Assembly: GCA_022376465.1 (NCBI GenBank)
Contig: JACDTU010000031.1
Coordinates: 62,001-126,000, forward strand
Reading direction: 5' to 3'
Origin: Cubamyces lactineus
Taxonomy: Eukaryota > Basidiomycota > Agaricomycetes > Polyporales > Polyporaceae
DNA: 64,000 nucleotides
Below, piece after piece: positions 46,618 through 58,606 of the stretch. The notes beneath the pieces are model-generated. The model was given only the letters and a program-made list of their open reading frames with translations. It was not told where the DNA came from and did no database searches. A program made the translations under genes and the position numbers. Positions within the stretch are counted from its first letter, which is position 1; every line of letters starts with the position of its first letter.

Positions 46618-46996
46618 GGCGAACTTCTAGGGAGTATTGCAGAACGATACAGATCAGCACATGGGTCGCTAGAGAACTCCAGGGTATGATGGTGTCGCAA
46701 CAAGGGCAGAAGGGACGGCGGGCGCCGGAGGTCGTAGTGAGTCGTGGTCGTGGTCGTCGAGAGAAAGATGTTGCTGCGTTGTGCGTTGTACCAGGTTCGA
46801 ACCCAGGAACATTTCAACCTTATTCTGGGGTTACGTAAAAGGACGGCGCGACTAGCGCGTTTCGATCATGTGATCGCGGGAGACGCGACCCGCGCTGGCC
46901 GGAGCTCCGTGCGCGATGGACGGGTACCGGGTGGGAACTCGGCGGCCGCACCAGTATCATGTCCTCCCCCTCGCTTCTTGCTCTCTCACCACCACC
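46618..46996. other. divergent promoter between CDC14 and the FAH-family gene
   Basis: 379 bases. Contains GGTTCGAACCC at 46796-46806, which looks like a tRNA B box, but no tRNA can be folded around it. Confidence 0.5.
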
Positions 46997-48274
46997 ATGT
47001 CTCCTATCAGAACAGTGGGTGAAGCGCGTTTCATGCTGAGCTTAACAGCGTTGACCTCCAAACTTGCAGCAATGGACTCGGTTGATCCGCTTCGTTGCGG
47101 CAGAGACCGCACAAGTCCACATCGGAGAACCGGTGGATCCCAAGTTGGATGGTGGGCATGGTCTGAATGCAAGCACACGCATATGCTGAAAGTCTCTTGA
47201 ACAGTCGGCCTAGCAATCCATCAACGAAAGCCAGTGACAGCCTACGAGATCGTTGGCTCTGCACTTGATCCCACCGCGCAGGTCACCAAGAATGTTCTGA
47301 CCGTGAAGGAGTTGCTCGCACCTCTTTCGCGCGAAGAAGTTGGGTTGGTTCGCTGCTTGGGCCTCAACTATGCCGATCATGCCGTGCGTCCATATAGTGT
47401 CTTCTTATGTCGCAGGAATTGACATCATAGATAGGCCGAGGCGAATCTCCCCAAGCCAGCGTCAGTACAGTAGACTGCTCGCTTCCCTATCACGCTCACA
47501 AAATGCGCAGATACCCCGTACTATTCTACAAGCCCATCACATCTCTCATTGGCCCCGAGGTCCCTGTTACCATCCCAAAACACGTCCAGCCCGTTGACAA
47601 GCACCTCCCTGATTACGAAGTCGAGTTGACGATCGTCATAGGCAAAGCTGCCAAGAACGTGTCTGAGGCTGATGCTCTTGACTATGTTCTTGCTTACACT
47701 GCCGGAAACGACGTATGTATGGTGCAGTTACCTCAGTAGAAGCGTTGCTTACATTGTCACAGATTTCGTTCCGGTACCATCAAATGGCTGTCTCGCAATG
47801 GAACTTTTCCAAGGGCTTCGGTGAGCCGCGGTCAGCTTTGTGTTATAGCGCCCTACTGACGGTCGGTATAGATAACACTACCCCCATTGGGCCTTGCCTC
47901 GTTGCAGCGCACGCCATCCCCGATCCTCAGGAAGTGCCTTTGAAGACCGTCGTCAATGGCAAGACCGTGCAGGATGGCACCACTGCGTATGTCACTGCCC
48001 TTTCCTGTCTGATGTCAATATTCACGGAACATTCTTTCGTCACAGCGACCAAATATTCAACATCCGCCAGACCATAGCGTTCCTCTCGCAGGGCACCACT
48101 CTCCTGCCTGGTTCCATCATCATGACGGGCACGCCCAAGGGTGTCGGCTTCGTGAAGAAGCCGCCTGTATACCTTAAGAACGGTGACGATATGAACGTCT
48201 GGGTGGGTGGCGGCATCGGCACCCTGTTCAACCCGGTGGTCGAAGAACGTGGGAACGAGAAGGCGAAACTTTGA
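46997..48274 (+). CDS. fumarylacetoacetate hydrolase (FAH) family protein
   Basis: FAHD2-like hydrolase/decarboxylase for 3-oxo acids, usually cytosolic or mitochondrial. Start ATG 46997 (MSPIRT), then exons WTRLIRFVAAETAQVHIGEP, VGLAIHQRKPVTAYEIVGSA, EEVGLVRCLGLNYADHA, AEANLPKPA and YPVLFYKPITSLIGPEVPV. Metal site: LPDYEVELTIVIGKAAKNVS (E-x-E) and AYTAGNDIS (Asp). Then FRYHQMAVSQWNFSKGFDN-TTPIGPC, and FLSQGTTLLPGSIIMTGTPK-GVGFVKKP. All nine or so exons join in frame. Natural substrate not known. Confidence 0.92.
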
Positions 48275-48991
48275 ACACTCTGGGATGTGTGGGTCCACCT
48301 CGGTCCGTCATGCGCTAGTCGGGACCGGCGTTAATGCGGAGGGTAGGATCGGTCTGGCCACTGCTGAGCGATTTGTGCTGTACTATATATGAACCCTGGA
48401 CGCCAAACTAACGATCTCCAAGAGCACTATCATCCAGTGCGCCAAGCGTGTGCGGTAAGAATAAACATCCTGAAGCAGGGCGTATGGGAACAAATGGGAA
48501 CATCCCACTTTTGCGCTAAGATTGGACGGCCAGAGAATAGACTACCGTTCTTCCGACAGGTCCCGCCAGTATTTAAGCAACGATGGCGGTGATCTTCGAG
48601 GTACGAAGTGCGACTTTTCCTGTCATAACCCCATTTTTCTCGACAGTCGCACGTATGATCGCTTAAAGTGACTCTGAGACGTTCACGGTACGCTCTATGG
48701 TAGACTTCTTACTAGGACCGCCGACACGGTGATGGGACATTCGCGCAGTAGGCCAAGCACTTTCCCAGCTTCACAACCTGCCGACGCTAATTCTTCAATA
48801 TAGCCAGGATGCCGACCATACAGCACTCTCACCGACGGCTCCCCTGTACTCACGCCCAGGAGCACCGTCGGCCACCCAAGTGGTCGAATCCCGCTATAAA
48901 GGCTCACCGCTGCGTTACCTGAACAGCGGCCTGGGTGTACCGCGCTCTCTCACTGGTACTCAGGCAACGGCTCCGCGCGCGACCCACGAAC
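48275..48991. other. upstream region of glyoxal oxidase 2
   Basis: About 0.7 kb, no gene supported. It has a CCCCT (stress-element-like) at 48841-48845 and the TATA box listed separately. Confidence 0.5.
48895..48900 (+). promoter_or_regulatory. TATA box of glyoxal oxidase 2
   Basis: TATAAA 92-97 bases upstream of ATG 48992. Confidence 0.7.
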
Positions 48992-50844
48992 ATGAAGCTC
49001 TCGCTTTTCTCTCTGCTCTCTTTCTTCGCCTCCGCAGCGGTTGCTGCACCTGCAGCTCCCGGATGGCGGTTTGATCTCAAGGCTGAGCGGTCGGGCATTG
49101 TCGCACTCGAGGCCATCGTAGTCTCGCCGACGCTCGTCGTTTTCTTCGATCGCGCTTCGGACGACCCGTTGCAGATCAACAACCATTCTGCGTGGGGTGC
49201 GCTCTGGAACCTCGAGACGAGCACCGTGAGGCCGCTCGATGTTCTGACGAACTCGTTCTGCGCTAGTGGTGCTCTGTTGAGCAACGGCACGATGGTATGC
49301 CGCTCTTACATCGTGATTCTAGTAGGTGCGGCACTCATCTATCGGTGGCTCGCAGGCCAGTGTTGGTGGAGACCCTCGCGGATTCCCCGGCAACCCAGAC
49401 ATCGAGCCAGGCCTTCAGGGTATCAGGATCTTCGAGCCTTGCGCCTCACCAACAGGCGATGGTTGCACGCTTTTCGAGGATCCACAGACGTTGCATCTAC
49501 TCGAGAACCGCTGGTACCCGTCGTCCATCCGTATCTTCGACGGCAGTCTCCTTATTGTCGGCGGCACGCACGTCAATGAGAACTTCTACAACCTCCACCC
49601 GGCGAACAGCTTCGAGTTCTTCCCGCCCAAGGAGAGCACGCCACGTCCCTCGGCGTTCTTGGAACGCAGTCTTCCGGCCAATCTATTCCCTCGGTACGCT
49701 CAGCTTGTCGAATCTACGACTGTATTGTACTGTGCTAATACGTCAATATCAGTATCTTTGCCTTACCCGACGGAAAAGTGTTCATGGTAGCCGGAAATCA
49801 GTCAATAATCTATGACATCGAAGCCAACACTGAGAGAATCCTCCCGGACCTTCCCAACAATGTCCATGTAACGAACCCCATCGACGGGTCTGCTATCCTT
49901 CTTCCGCTCTCGCCCCCTGACTTCATACCCGAGGTCCTCGTCTGCGGTGGAACCCAGACCGATCCTATCGACCCTTCGCTCCTGTCTTCCCAGACACCTG
50001 CGACGACCCAGTGCTCGCGCATTACCCTGACCGAGGAGGGCATCGCCAAAGGCTGGGAGGTCGAGCACATGCTCGAACCCCGGACGATGCCCGAGCTCGT
50101 CCACGTCCCGAACGGCCAGATACTCATCGCGAACGGCGCACGCAGCGGCTTCGCCGCGATCAAACAAGTGCAGGACCCGATCGGCAACTCGAACTCGGAC
50201 CACGCCGTCCTCGTCCCGTCGCTCTACACGCCCGACGCGCCGCTCGGGCAGCGCATCAGCAACGCGGGGATGCCGTCGTCCGGGATCGCGCGCGTCTACC
50301 ACTCGAGCATCACGCTTACGCCGCAGGGCAACTTCCTCGTCGCGGGCAGCAACCCGAACGCGAACACGACCGTCGGGCCGGGCATCAAGTTCCCGAGCGA
50401 ATTTAGGGTGCAGACGCTCGACCCGCCCTTCATGTTCGTCGAGCGACCGAAGATTTTGAACGCGCCTGAGAAGCTGGCGTTCAATAAGAGCTTTACGGTG
50501 CCGATTTCGATACCGTCGACGCTCACGCGCCCTGGTGCTAAGGTCCAAGGTACGCGGCCTATTTTCTGCTATGCGGTTGTACTTGTGGAAGCTAATGGAT
50601 GCTCGACGTAGTGTCGCTCATGGACCTTGGGTTCTCGAGCCACGCGTTCCACTCGAGCGCACGTCTGGTCTTCATGGACGCGACGATCTCGCAGGACCGC
50701 AAGTCGCTCACGTTCACGACTCCGCCGAACGGACGCGTCTTCCCGCCGGGCCCCGCGACCATCTTCCTCACTATTGATGATGTGACTAGTGAGGGCGCTT
50801 GGGTCATGATGGGCAGTGGCAACCCGCCGCCCACTCTCGAGTAG
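48992..50844 (+). CDS. glyoxal oxidase 2 (copper radical oxidase, AA5)
   Basis: Secreted H2O2-generating aldehyde oxidase, a close paralogue of the gene at 31956-33824 with the same intron positions. Signal peptide [18 protein letters not shown], then APAAPGW. Radical and copper residues: Cys in [13 protein letters not shown], Tyr in [12 protein letters not shown], Tyr-His in [15 protein letters not shown], His in [10 protein letters not shown]. The first intron follows GTM; the next exon opens [20 protein letters not shown]. The last intron precedes SLMDLGFSS. No defect found. Two active genes with signal peptides and TATA boxes suggest induced secretion during ligninolysis (inference). Confidence 0.94.
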
Positions 50845-51044
50845 ATCCGGTTAGTAGTGCTAGCGACGATGTATTTGAACAGCAATAGCAACAACAAGCA
50901 AACCAATCGTCTGAGCGTTCAGTTATACTCGTACATGGTAGTATCACTGCAGTAGTCTGCAAACCTTCTTGCTACATTGTAAATGTTCATGTGGCGGTCG
51001 AATTGTACCTCAGCGCAAGGCATGGAAATGTTCTGTCGGGCGTG

Positions 51045-52611
51045 TTAGTAGACAATTTCAACACCGCGGCGAGGAAAAGCTATACCATCAAATGCATCCA
51101 CCTTCTCTCGATCGGCCTCGCGGAAGAACCGACGCACTCTTTCGCCTTCCCATCCAGGGATCTCCTTCAGCTCGGTCCTCTCCCCGCGAATGACGCGCCA
51201 CCAGCGCCACGGCGCACGGTCGCCCGAGAGGTCGTCCATGAGCGCCGTCGGAACCTCCTTGGGATCGGCCAGCGCGATGTATCGAAGGTTAGGGAGGGCA
51301 GCAGCGGCATTGATCAGGAAGGTGGCGGAGAACGAGTGGTCGTTGCGACGCCGGGGTGCCGCGATGGAAAGCATCATCAGCGGCAGACACTCGGATACGT
51401 ACGGGTCTTGTTCTTCGAACAGCCGCGTCTATACTCAGGTCATTAGCGAAAATAGAAGGAGGGTAGACGTTGGTGGTATCACTTACGAAGAGGGTAATTG
51501 TCGTGGTAAAATCCTTCTCGATGCTCTCAAACTCGAGCCATCTGATGTCCGTCACGTCATTCACTATGTTCGACGTCCATATCGACTGCACCATCCTCCG
51601 CGCACGTATGAACAGCCCGGTGAGGTCGTCCGTGCTAACCGAGTCCAGCGCGCACTGGAGGTCTTTTTCCCGCATCGCGAGCACCCTCAGGTTGTACACG
51701 GGCCAAGGGATCTCGAGGCGCTCGTCGAGCTCCGATAGGGCGAGAGTCTGGAAGGAGTGGCTGTTCCTCGAGATCAGGCTTTCGTCCTCGAAGGGGAACA
51801 GCGAATACGTCATGACGAGCGTGGTGATGCGGGGGAACATCTTCGAGAACAGCAATAGGCTCTCGGGTAAGACCGTGGATATGACGCGGAGTGTCGTCAA
51901 TGACTGGAAAGCGAATGAGTCGCTGTTGGTAACCTCGCTCCCGGAGACGTCCTCGGGCTCTTCGAAGTCGCAGTCTTGCAAGCAGAGATCAACGAGAGCG
52001 GAGGGACCCTGGACTGCCCCCGCAAGTTCGGTCCATGTCATTGACGAGATGCACCTGACAAGACGAAGGGTGCGTAGGGAAGATGGAAGATGCAGTTCTC
52101 TGAGGATCTCCTCTGAGGTGTCGTAGAGCGTCAAACCGGTGAGACCGCTGAAGCCAAGGGATTGCAACTGCCCTTGCGAGGCCAAGTGTTGAAGAGTCGC
52201 GGTGTTTACCACTAAGCGGCGAAGGCTTCTGTTAGCTTTTGCCAAAATGTCGCACATGGCGTCCAGGACGGAGTCGTCTGTAGTCATGTGAACATCTAAC
52301 GAGACCAAGGTTGACTGGTGTTCCGCGATGAACTTCGCCAAGGCTATAACCTGCGAGGATGACTTTGCTACGACATATCGCGGGCGGGGACCGACAGCAC
52401 GATAGACTGTCTTAGAGGCCGTCGCAAATCGTAAGCTATCCGCGTCCGACAGGTGTAACGAGATTTCTCGATAGATGTCTTCGGGTATTCTGGCCGGGTC
52501 CACACGCGCAGAGGGCTTATTGTAGACCTGTCTTTGGCTATTGGGTAGGGGCAGCGGGGTGACAATCGTAGCTGTGTCCCTCTTCCCCCTCTTATAAGAG
52601 GTAGCGGACAT
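51045..52611 (-). CDS. F-box / leucine-rich-repeat-like protein
   Basis: Start ATG 52611 (MSATSYKRGKR), two exons joined TLF|TRLFEEQDPYVSE over a short intron near 51435-51483. The F-box-like part ARIPEDIYREISLHLSDADS-LRFATASKTVYRAV lies at residues about 37-72. Irregular leucine-rich segments follow (LVSLDVHM, LRRLVVNT, LQSLGFSGLTGLTLYDTS, LRTLRLVRCISS, LVDLCLQDCDF). The end has RAPWRWWRVIRGERTELKEI and RRFFREADREKVD. Typical of the large Agaricomycete F-box set, probably an SCF adaptor; target unknown. Not related in sequence to the tandem F-box pair. Confidence 0.82.
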
Positions 52612-53094
52612 TCTAGGAAGATTGATTTGGAATCAGTGAGGTTAACTTCTGCATATACCGCATACCTGGGAACGAGCGCTACTGTAGTACTACGATGGTC
52701 AGCTGCTGTAGCTACGCGCTGCCGGTGGGATCGGATTATCTTGTAGTCCCGTAAGCTCGGGGGGGGAATGGCACACTGGAGGACGGCCAGAGGATGCGGC
52801 TCTTATACGAGGGAGCTAGCCAAAGAAGTGAGAGGCCAACGCCGCGGATGCTGTTGGATGAATCGCGAGTGGCACTGAATTCGAAGTCGCGGACCTAGAC
52901 GCTTGCCTTTTTCGTCGACGGCGACTGGTACCATTGGGCGCTTACTGAAGCAGCCCTGTACCACCGCACCCCCGACTGCAACTCATCAGCCACACCTCCG
53001 CTCCGAACCACACAGGACATTCTTTCTCATCCTGCACAACGAACTTCACGTCACGTCTGGACTACGCCGCCTTTGTTCTCTCTAAGGCTCAGCC
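52612..53094. other. divergent promoter region
   Basis: 483 bases between the F-box/LRR gene and SPT3. No gene supported. Confidence 0.5.
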
Positions 53095-54351
53095 ATGGCT
53101 TCCACAAGCAAGAAATCGTTTGTAGCCGAGGGGTCGGGCCACAGAGAGTACAAGTACTCTCAGGAGATATCCCAGATGATGTTCGTCTTCGGCGAGGTTC
53201 AAGAACCTAACCCGGAGACCGTCAACCTCGTCGAAGACATCGTTCGCAGTCAACTCATCGAACTTGTAAGTGTCATGTGCACGCCGAAGTTGAGCCCTTC
53301 TCATACCGGTGCGCGGCGTATAGATCCTACAGGCTCGTGCCCTGGCCACAAAGCGCGGCGCGCGGTATCTCTCCGCGGAAGACCTCATCTTCTTGATTCG
53401 GCATGACCGTGCAAAGGTCAACCGTCTCCGGACATATCTCTCATGGAAGGATGTACGGAAGCACGCGAAGGATTCCGGAGGAGACGGAGGTGGAGGTGTT
53501 GAAGTCGAAACGCTTGAGGATGGCGAAGGTACGTCCCCCTTCTCGTACTGTGGCTGAACCATCGAAGCAGGGATACCGACATCTCCTTTGCACAGACAAG
53601 TTAGCAGCTAAGGCCCAGAAGATTACCATTAAGCTGCCGTGGGAGATCACCACTATATTCTCGGACGTGCTCCCGACGGATGATGAAGAGGACGAGGACG
53701 ATATCGAAGCCCACGAAGCGTCCATTCAGCGACTGAAGGAGGCCGACGATGCCACCCGGGAAATGACGCGCGAAGAATACCAGCACTATTCCGACTGTCG
53801 ACAAGCATCATTCACATACCGCAAAGGTGCGTCCTTCCACAGCCGTACCAGAAGCTCTTCTCTTCTGAGCTCACATCCCTCCTTTATCTCCTCCAGCCAA
53901 GCGCTTCCGCGAGTTCCTCAACCTCCCCGCCGCGCTCGACCTCAAGCAGGGCGACGACACGGTCGACATCGTCGGCTTCCTCGCCTTCGAGATGGTCCGC
54001 GCGCTCACCATCGCCGGGCTCGAGGTCAAGAAGTCGCTCGAGGACGCGTACCTGCGCGACGCCCCGCACCACCCCGGCTCCTCCCCCGTGCTTGGGAAGC
54101 GCAAGGCGCAGATGGGCCTGGGCGCGGACCCGAAGCGCATGCGCCGCGAGGAGAGCCCGGAGCACGATGCGGACCAGCCGCTCCCGACTTCTTCGCTGTT
54201 CTTGCCCCCGCCGGAGGCGCGCACTGCTCTGCGCCCGGAACATATCCAGGATGCGTTTGCGAGGATGCAGGGAGATTGGGCGCAGCGCCGTTCCGCGGGC
54301 ATGCGCAATTGGCGAGGTGGGCTTATCCGGACGACCGTCAGTCTCATCTAG
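53095..54351 (+). CDS. SPT3: SAGA complex subunit Spt3
   Basis: Histone-fold subunit of the SAGA coactivator that helps deliver TBP to promoters. Start ATG 53095 in AGCCATGG. The N-terminal histone fold [20 protein letters not shown] with [15 protein letters not shown], spliced to [20 protein letters not shown] and [20 protein letters not shown], is the Taf13-like half. The C-terminal Taf11-like half follows: [14 protein letters not shown], acidic linker, [20 protein letters not shown], then [20 protein letters not shown] and [20 protein letters not shown]. The tail has [13 protein letters not shown]. Exons join in frame; length near the family norm. Confidence 0.95.
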
Positions 54352-54538
54352 TGTTTTCTTTGGACTATTTCCTCGTTGTGTATGTGCTCTCTCTTGTCAT
54401 TGTTGTGTTGTCGATCATTTGTGTACTATAGATATTTTCTGTACGTTGCTATACCAGGATCGGTTCTAATGTACAGCAGGACTTGTGTATCGTCCATTTT
54501 GTTACATTCCTTCCATCCGTCCATCCGTCCTACACAGG

Positions 54539-56136
54539 TCAACTCGCGAAGAGCAGCGAGGCGGCCACCTCCAGGTTACCCCCAGCCGCCTCCAAGTTGC
54601 GGATGGCAATCTCGCGTGTTGCGCCCAATCCCATGAGCGTTTGAATGTCCGATTCCGGGAACTGGCTCCGCGGTTGCGGTTGCGCAGGCTGCGCACCTGG
54701 TGCACCCCGGCCGCGACCTGCGCCTGCGGGAGCAGGCGCAGACCCCAGCGTATGGCCGCTTCCCGGGAAATGGCCGGCTGGTTGCATCGACGTGTGTCCG
54801 AGGGACGAAGAGCCAGATGCCGCGCCCGCCGCCGAGGGCCCCGCCGCATCCTCTGCTGCCTGGCCGGCATCCATGATGCGCGCCTTTTCGGGGAGCTCGT
54901 GCTCTGCCAGGAAGCGGACCTCGCGGCCCTGGATCCGGAGCACGTTCTTCTCGAGGTCGATGCACGCCTGGTGCGCCTTGAGCATGTCAAGCCCGAAGAG
55001 GAGGTCGACGTCGCGGCCCTCCATGATCGTGAACGAGCATGGGAGGAAGAGGTCTGCGAGCTTGAGCTGGGCAGAGTGTACTCGCCCGAGGATGCGCGCG
55101 GTTCCGACGCCACGGGCGATGCCGGCGAAGCGGCGGTCGACGAGCCGCATGATCCTAGGTAAAATGTCAGTACAGGGATTGTGAACAAAGATCGACAGAA
55201 ACGTACCCGCATGCCTCTGCACATTCGGGACTCACTGCGAAGGGTCAGCCGGGTCGAAAGATTGAAAAGTGGAGGACGCCTTACTGATTGTTGACTGAGC
55301 GCCACTATCCACGAACGCTTTCACTGGGTGTCCGTTCACCTCGACGGGTATACTGATCTCGTCAGGACGATCCCAAGCGCGCAGAATAAACGAGGCAACT
55401 CACTAGAGCATCGTCACGCGCCCAAACGACTCTGGCGAGTACTCGAGCGCGTGCTCCAGGTTCTCGAGGACGGCTTGCTGTTGAATCGCTTCCTCTATCC
55501 GGCGTTGTGCCTCGATATCGAACGGGTCCGCTTCGAGCAAGGCGCGTTCGCGCTCCGCCTCTACTTGCCGTGCATGCGTCTGCCTGAGGAGCTCTGCGAA
55601 GCGTGCCGGATCGTTTTGCGCGGCGTGCGCGATCTCAGGGTTGGTCTGGAAGAGGCCTCGATTAATGGAGACACATTGATATACGGAAGGGATCGCGTAC
55701 CGCACGTAGTTGGGCCATGAGCGCGGGATCTCCGAGGAGTTGTAAACGCATCATCTCCGCGTCCTGTTCCACGGACCTACGACAGATTAAAACACACGTC
55801 TATACAGGGAGTTTGAGAGGATGAAACGTACCTCCCGGCAACCTGGACTTTCCTCCGGAGCACAAGCATCGCGTGGTCTCCGACGCCGCTCTCGCGCATC
55901 GTTGCCTTCGGGTTGCTCAGATCGCGTCCTTCGTACGACAAGCTCTGTTCCGCGACTGGGATGCCAGACTACTCATCTCAGCACATACGCTCTCCACCCG
56001 AGCCAGCCGTGGAACGACCGGAAGAAAGAGCACGTACCTCGGCCTCTAAAAGGGCCATAACGTTCTCGAGCTCCATGTTCGGGTCGATCTCGACGACGAA
56101 CGACTGGCCGAGCTCGGTTACGAATGTGAGCTCCAT
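54539..56136 (-). CDS. DDI1: Ddi1 ubiquitin shuttle aspartic protease
   Basis: Proteasomal shuttle and retroviral-like aspartic protease. Start ATG 56136-56134; ubiquitin-like N-terminus MELTFVTELGQSFVVEIDPN-MELENVMALLEAE. The helical middle NDPARFAELLRQTHARQVEA leads to the protease domain YIPVEVNGHPVKAFVDSGAQ with catalytic Asp in D-S-G. It continues with IMRLVDRRFAGIARGVGTAR, ILGRVHSAQLKLADLFLPCS and LLFGLDMLKAHQACIDLEKN. A Gly/Ala/Pro linker leads to a UBA domain ESDIQTLMGLGATREIAIRN-LEAAGGNLEVAASLLF. Complete architecture; the adjacent SPT3 gene is convergent, with a 187-base spacer. Confidence 0.94.
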
Positions 56137-56766
56137 TTTCTGCTGTGTGTGTGGGTGCGAGATGGGGACGAGAGGAGGGAGAGCGTTCAGACGAAGTGCG
56201 GGTGGCTGATCGGCGGTATTCTAGACGAGCTATGACGCAGTATTTGATCTCTGGCGAAAGCGCAGTTGATTCCGGACTCAAGGTGTGCTGCAAGTATGGA
56301 TCTGACAGAAGAGGTCGTGAGGGTCGTGGACAGGAGAGCGAGGGGTGCGATGAGATGCAGGAGATGAGAGGAGATGGTAGCGGGCGGTGTAAGAGAAAGA
56401 AGCCTTAGAGGCAGGAAGCCTTCCAAGCGCGCTACACCTCCGAGCTTATATAGCAAGTCCTGTGAAACGAGCTTGCGTACCACCGTGTTACGCGTCCTTA
56501 CACGCTTTGTAAACCCCCCGAGCGGACTTGTCATACCAGGTTCAGGCTGTGACATGTCCGACTCGGGGTGTCCAGCTTGCCGTTGACCGAACGTCCCAGA
56601 ACACGCGAGAGAATGGCATCTAGCATTGAATGGTATCGCCGCCACTGCGGTACAAACATAGTTATAGTACAAGTACATGCAAATGTAGGATCGAAGCGCG
56701 TCTTGAACACGCGTTGGTACGCGGAAGACGGCGGGTAGACTGCTCTGCGCATCTTGGATTTCCATC
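56137..56766. other. intergenic upstream of DDI1
   Basis: 630 bases; the minus frame 56187-56783 overlaps but shows no motif. It holds the DDI1 promoter and the 3' end of ATG29. Confidence 0.5.
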
Positions 56767-58606
56767 CTAACCCCGGGTGGCACGACGACCGCCGGTCAAG
56801 TGACTTCGCGCAAAAGAAGAGCTGAACATATGTGAGCCGAAAGTCTCAATCGAACAGAAAGTGAACAAACTTACAAACGAGACCCACCACCACGCGTGTT
56901 AGACATCGTCGCGCTCTCTAGGACTGAGCCTGATAGGTCCGCGTCTGTGGCAGCTCGCGCGTTCATTTCAAAGCAATTGGGAAGAAGCTACATCGCCACT
57001 TACCGCTCAAGTCGCTAAAACTGGACGCCTCGCTCGCCGTGCCAGTGCTTACAGCTGCAAGTCCTGCCGCAGCCTGCCGTAGGGTCCGTACATGCGTCTG
57101 GCCCACAGCACGTCCCGGCGAAAGCGCAGGCGGGCTCGAGCTCTTCTCTGGGGTGGTCAGATGCCGCGGTACAGGCTTTGGAGACGTGACCCGCGGAGGC
57201 GACTGCGGGCTTGAGTGGGACACGGAGAGAGACTGAGATGTAGACAAGGATTGCGATTGGGAGGGCGTCCGGTGGCGATGATGCGCGTTCGCCTGTGACC
57301 CATGACTGAAATGTCTATGCGTATAGGACTGCTGTGGATTGGGGCATCGATGTTGATGTCGTCCCGCATTGGCAGGGGGCGAGGGTATGGAGCGAAGCGA
57401 TTCTTGCGGTGAGTCTACGCTAGCGCTCGATAGGCTTTGGTGGTCGTGGCTCCTTGAATCCGAAGGACTGCGCTGACCGCCGAGCGAAGACAAAGAAGCG
57501 CCAGAAGTGCTCGCCATAGAGTGAGGACGCACTCTGCCTCTTTGCTTGCTGGCCGCCCTTGCAGGATCCGCAACGAGTCCGAGCGCGTCCTTTGTCATCA
57601 GCCGTTCGAGATCTCGCAGTTTCTGAGCAAGCAGCTCCTGCTTCTCGACCTCCTCTTCCTTGCGCGCTTCTTCGTCAGAGTCGTCAGAGTCGCTCATATC
57701 GTCATCGGCACCGTTCTCCGAAGACGAGCCTCCGCGAGAGAGTGGCGACAGTGGCCGGATTGGTGACCGAGTCCTCTTCGGGCCTTGCAATGTGATAGTC
57801 GAGGAGGAAGAAATCTTCATGGGACGAGCAGCGGCAGCAAGTGGACTACTACTGGGCTCTGCGGAGATAGGAGAGCGAAGTTGGGCATGAGGGCGAGCGT
57901 GTCCCAGTGAACCGAGTCTTGCGCGTATGCCTATGGGCCGGAGTGTGCTTGTTCCCGGAACCGTACCAGAGGCCGACGCTGCTCCTCCCGCCGCAGAAGA
58001 CGAGGAGCCCATACGCGCATGCGCCGAGTCACAGTGCAAGAGCGGGGGACGTGCGGCATCGGCAATTCGCGGGAAGTATTCAGCTAGCCCATTCGCGCGC
58101 TGTGGAGATGGGGCTGAGGGAAAGGGGACAGCTGGGTTCCGTAGTCCGAGGCCTTGAAGGCCCCGGAGGTCTTCTTCGTAACGCGCCTGAGCGCGGTAGA
58201 GGAGGTACGGGAGTGGCACTTGTAGGTGGCTGGCGAGACCTTTCCCTGGGTACAGCTCTGGGTCAACACACGCGCCAACATGTATTCATGCAATAATTGC
58301 GCGGGTACTTGGAGTGGCGCAAGGGAACTGCAGCCAGGATTGTCTGATTCACATAGCTAGACATGAACTCACAGTCTGTACCTGCACCTTCTATTGCACG
58401 ACTCTTCGCGATGACCTCCCAGAGAATTTGTTCCTTCTCAGCGTTCCATTCCACCTGGACTTACAGGATAGAGAAGAAGGGGTAGATTTCAGTACGCAGT
58501 CAGACAATCATTGTAGAGTGCGCACTCGAGGGGGGTCTTGTGGCGCGTCTTCTGGACGGTTGTAAGGTAGCCTTACGATGACACGAACAGCGGGAGGCGA
58601 CGGCAT
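56767..58606 (-). CDS. ATG29: Atg29-like autophagy protein
   Basis: Scaffold of the Atg17-Atg31-Atg29 type at the phagophore assembly site. Start ATG 58606-58604. Exon 1 MPSPPAVRVIVRLPYNRPED joins APQDPPR to VEWNAEKEQILWEVIAKSRA, then (T)DWKGLASHLQVPLPYLLYRA and QARYEEDLRGLQ. This is the Atg29 N-terminal domain with its VEWxxEK and LPYLLxRA motifs. The rest, mostly exon 56963-58219, is long, disordered and Ser/Pro/His-rich with an acidic coiled coil (DSDDSDEEARKEEEVEKQEL). Two short last exons give GSVLESATMSNTRGGGSRF and SSFARSHLTGGRRATRG*. It is much longer than yeast Atg29, as usual in basidiomycetes. Confidence 0.85.

Noticed and set aside
46770..46825. tRNA gene suggested by GGTTCGAACCC
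   Set aside because: The T-stem has a central mismatch on both strands, and no acceptor stem or D arm at tRNA distance can be paired; it is a chance palindrome or a relic.
3586..48274. biosynthetic gene cluster around the terpene synthase
   Set aside because: Neighbours lack P450s, prenyl-modifying enzymes or a cluster regulator next to it; the FAH and permease genes are too general.
56187..56783. 198-residue minus frame upstream of DDI1
   Set aside because: No motif, overlaps the ATG29 3' end and the DDI1 promoter, and composition is unlike its neighbours.
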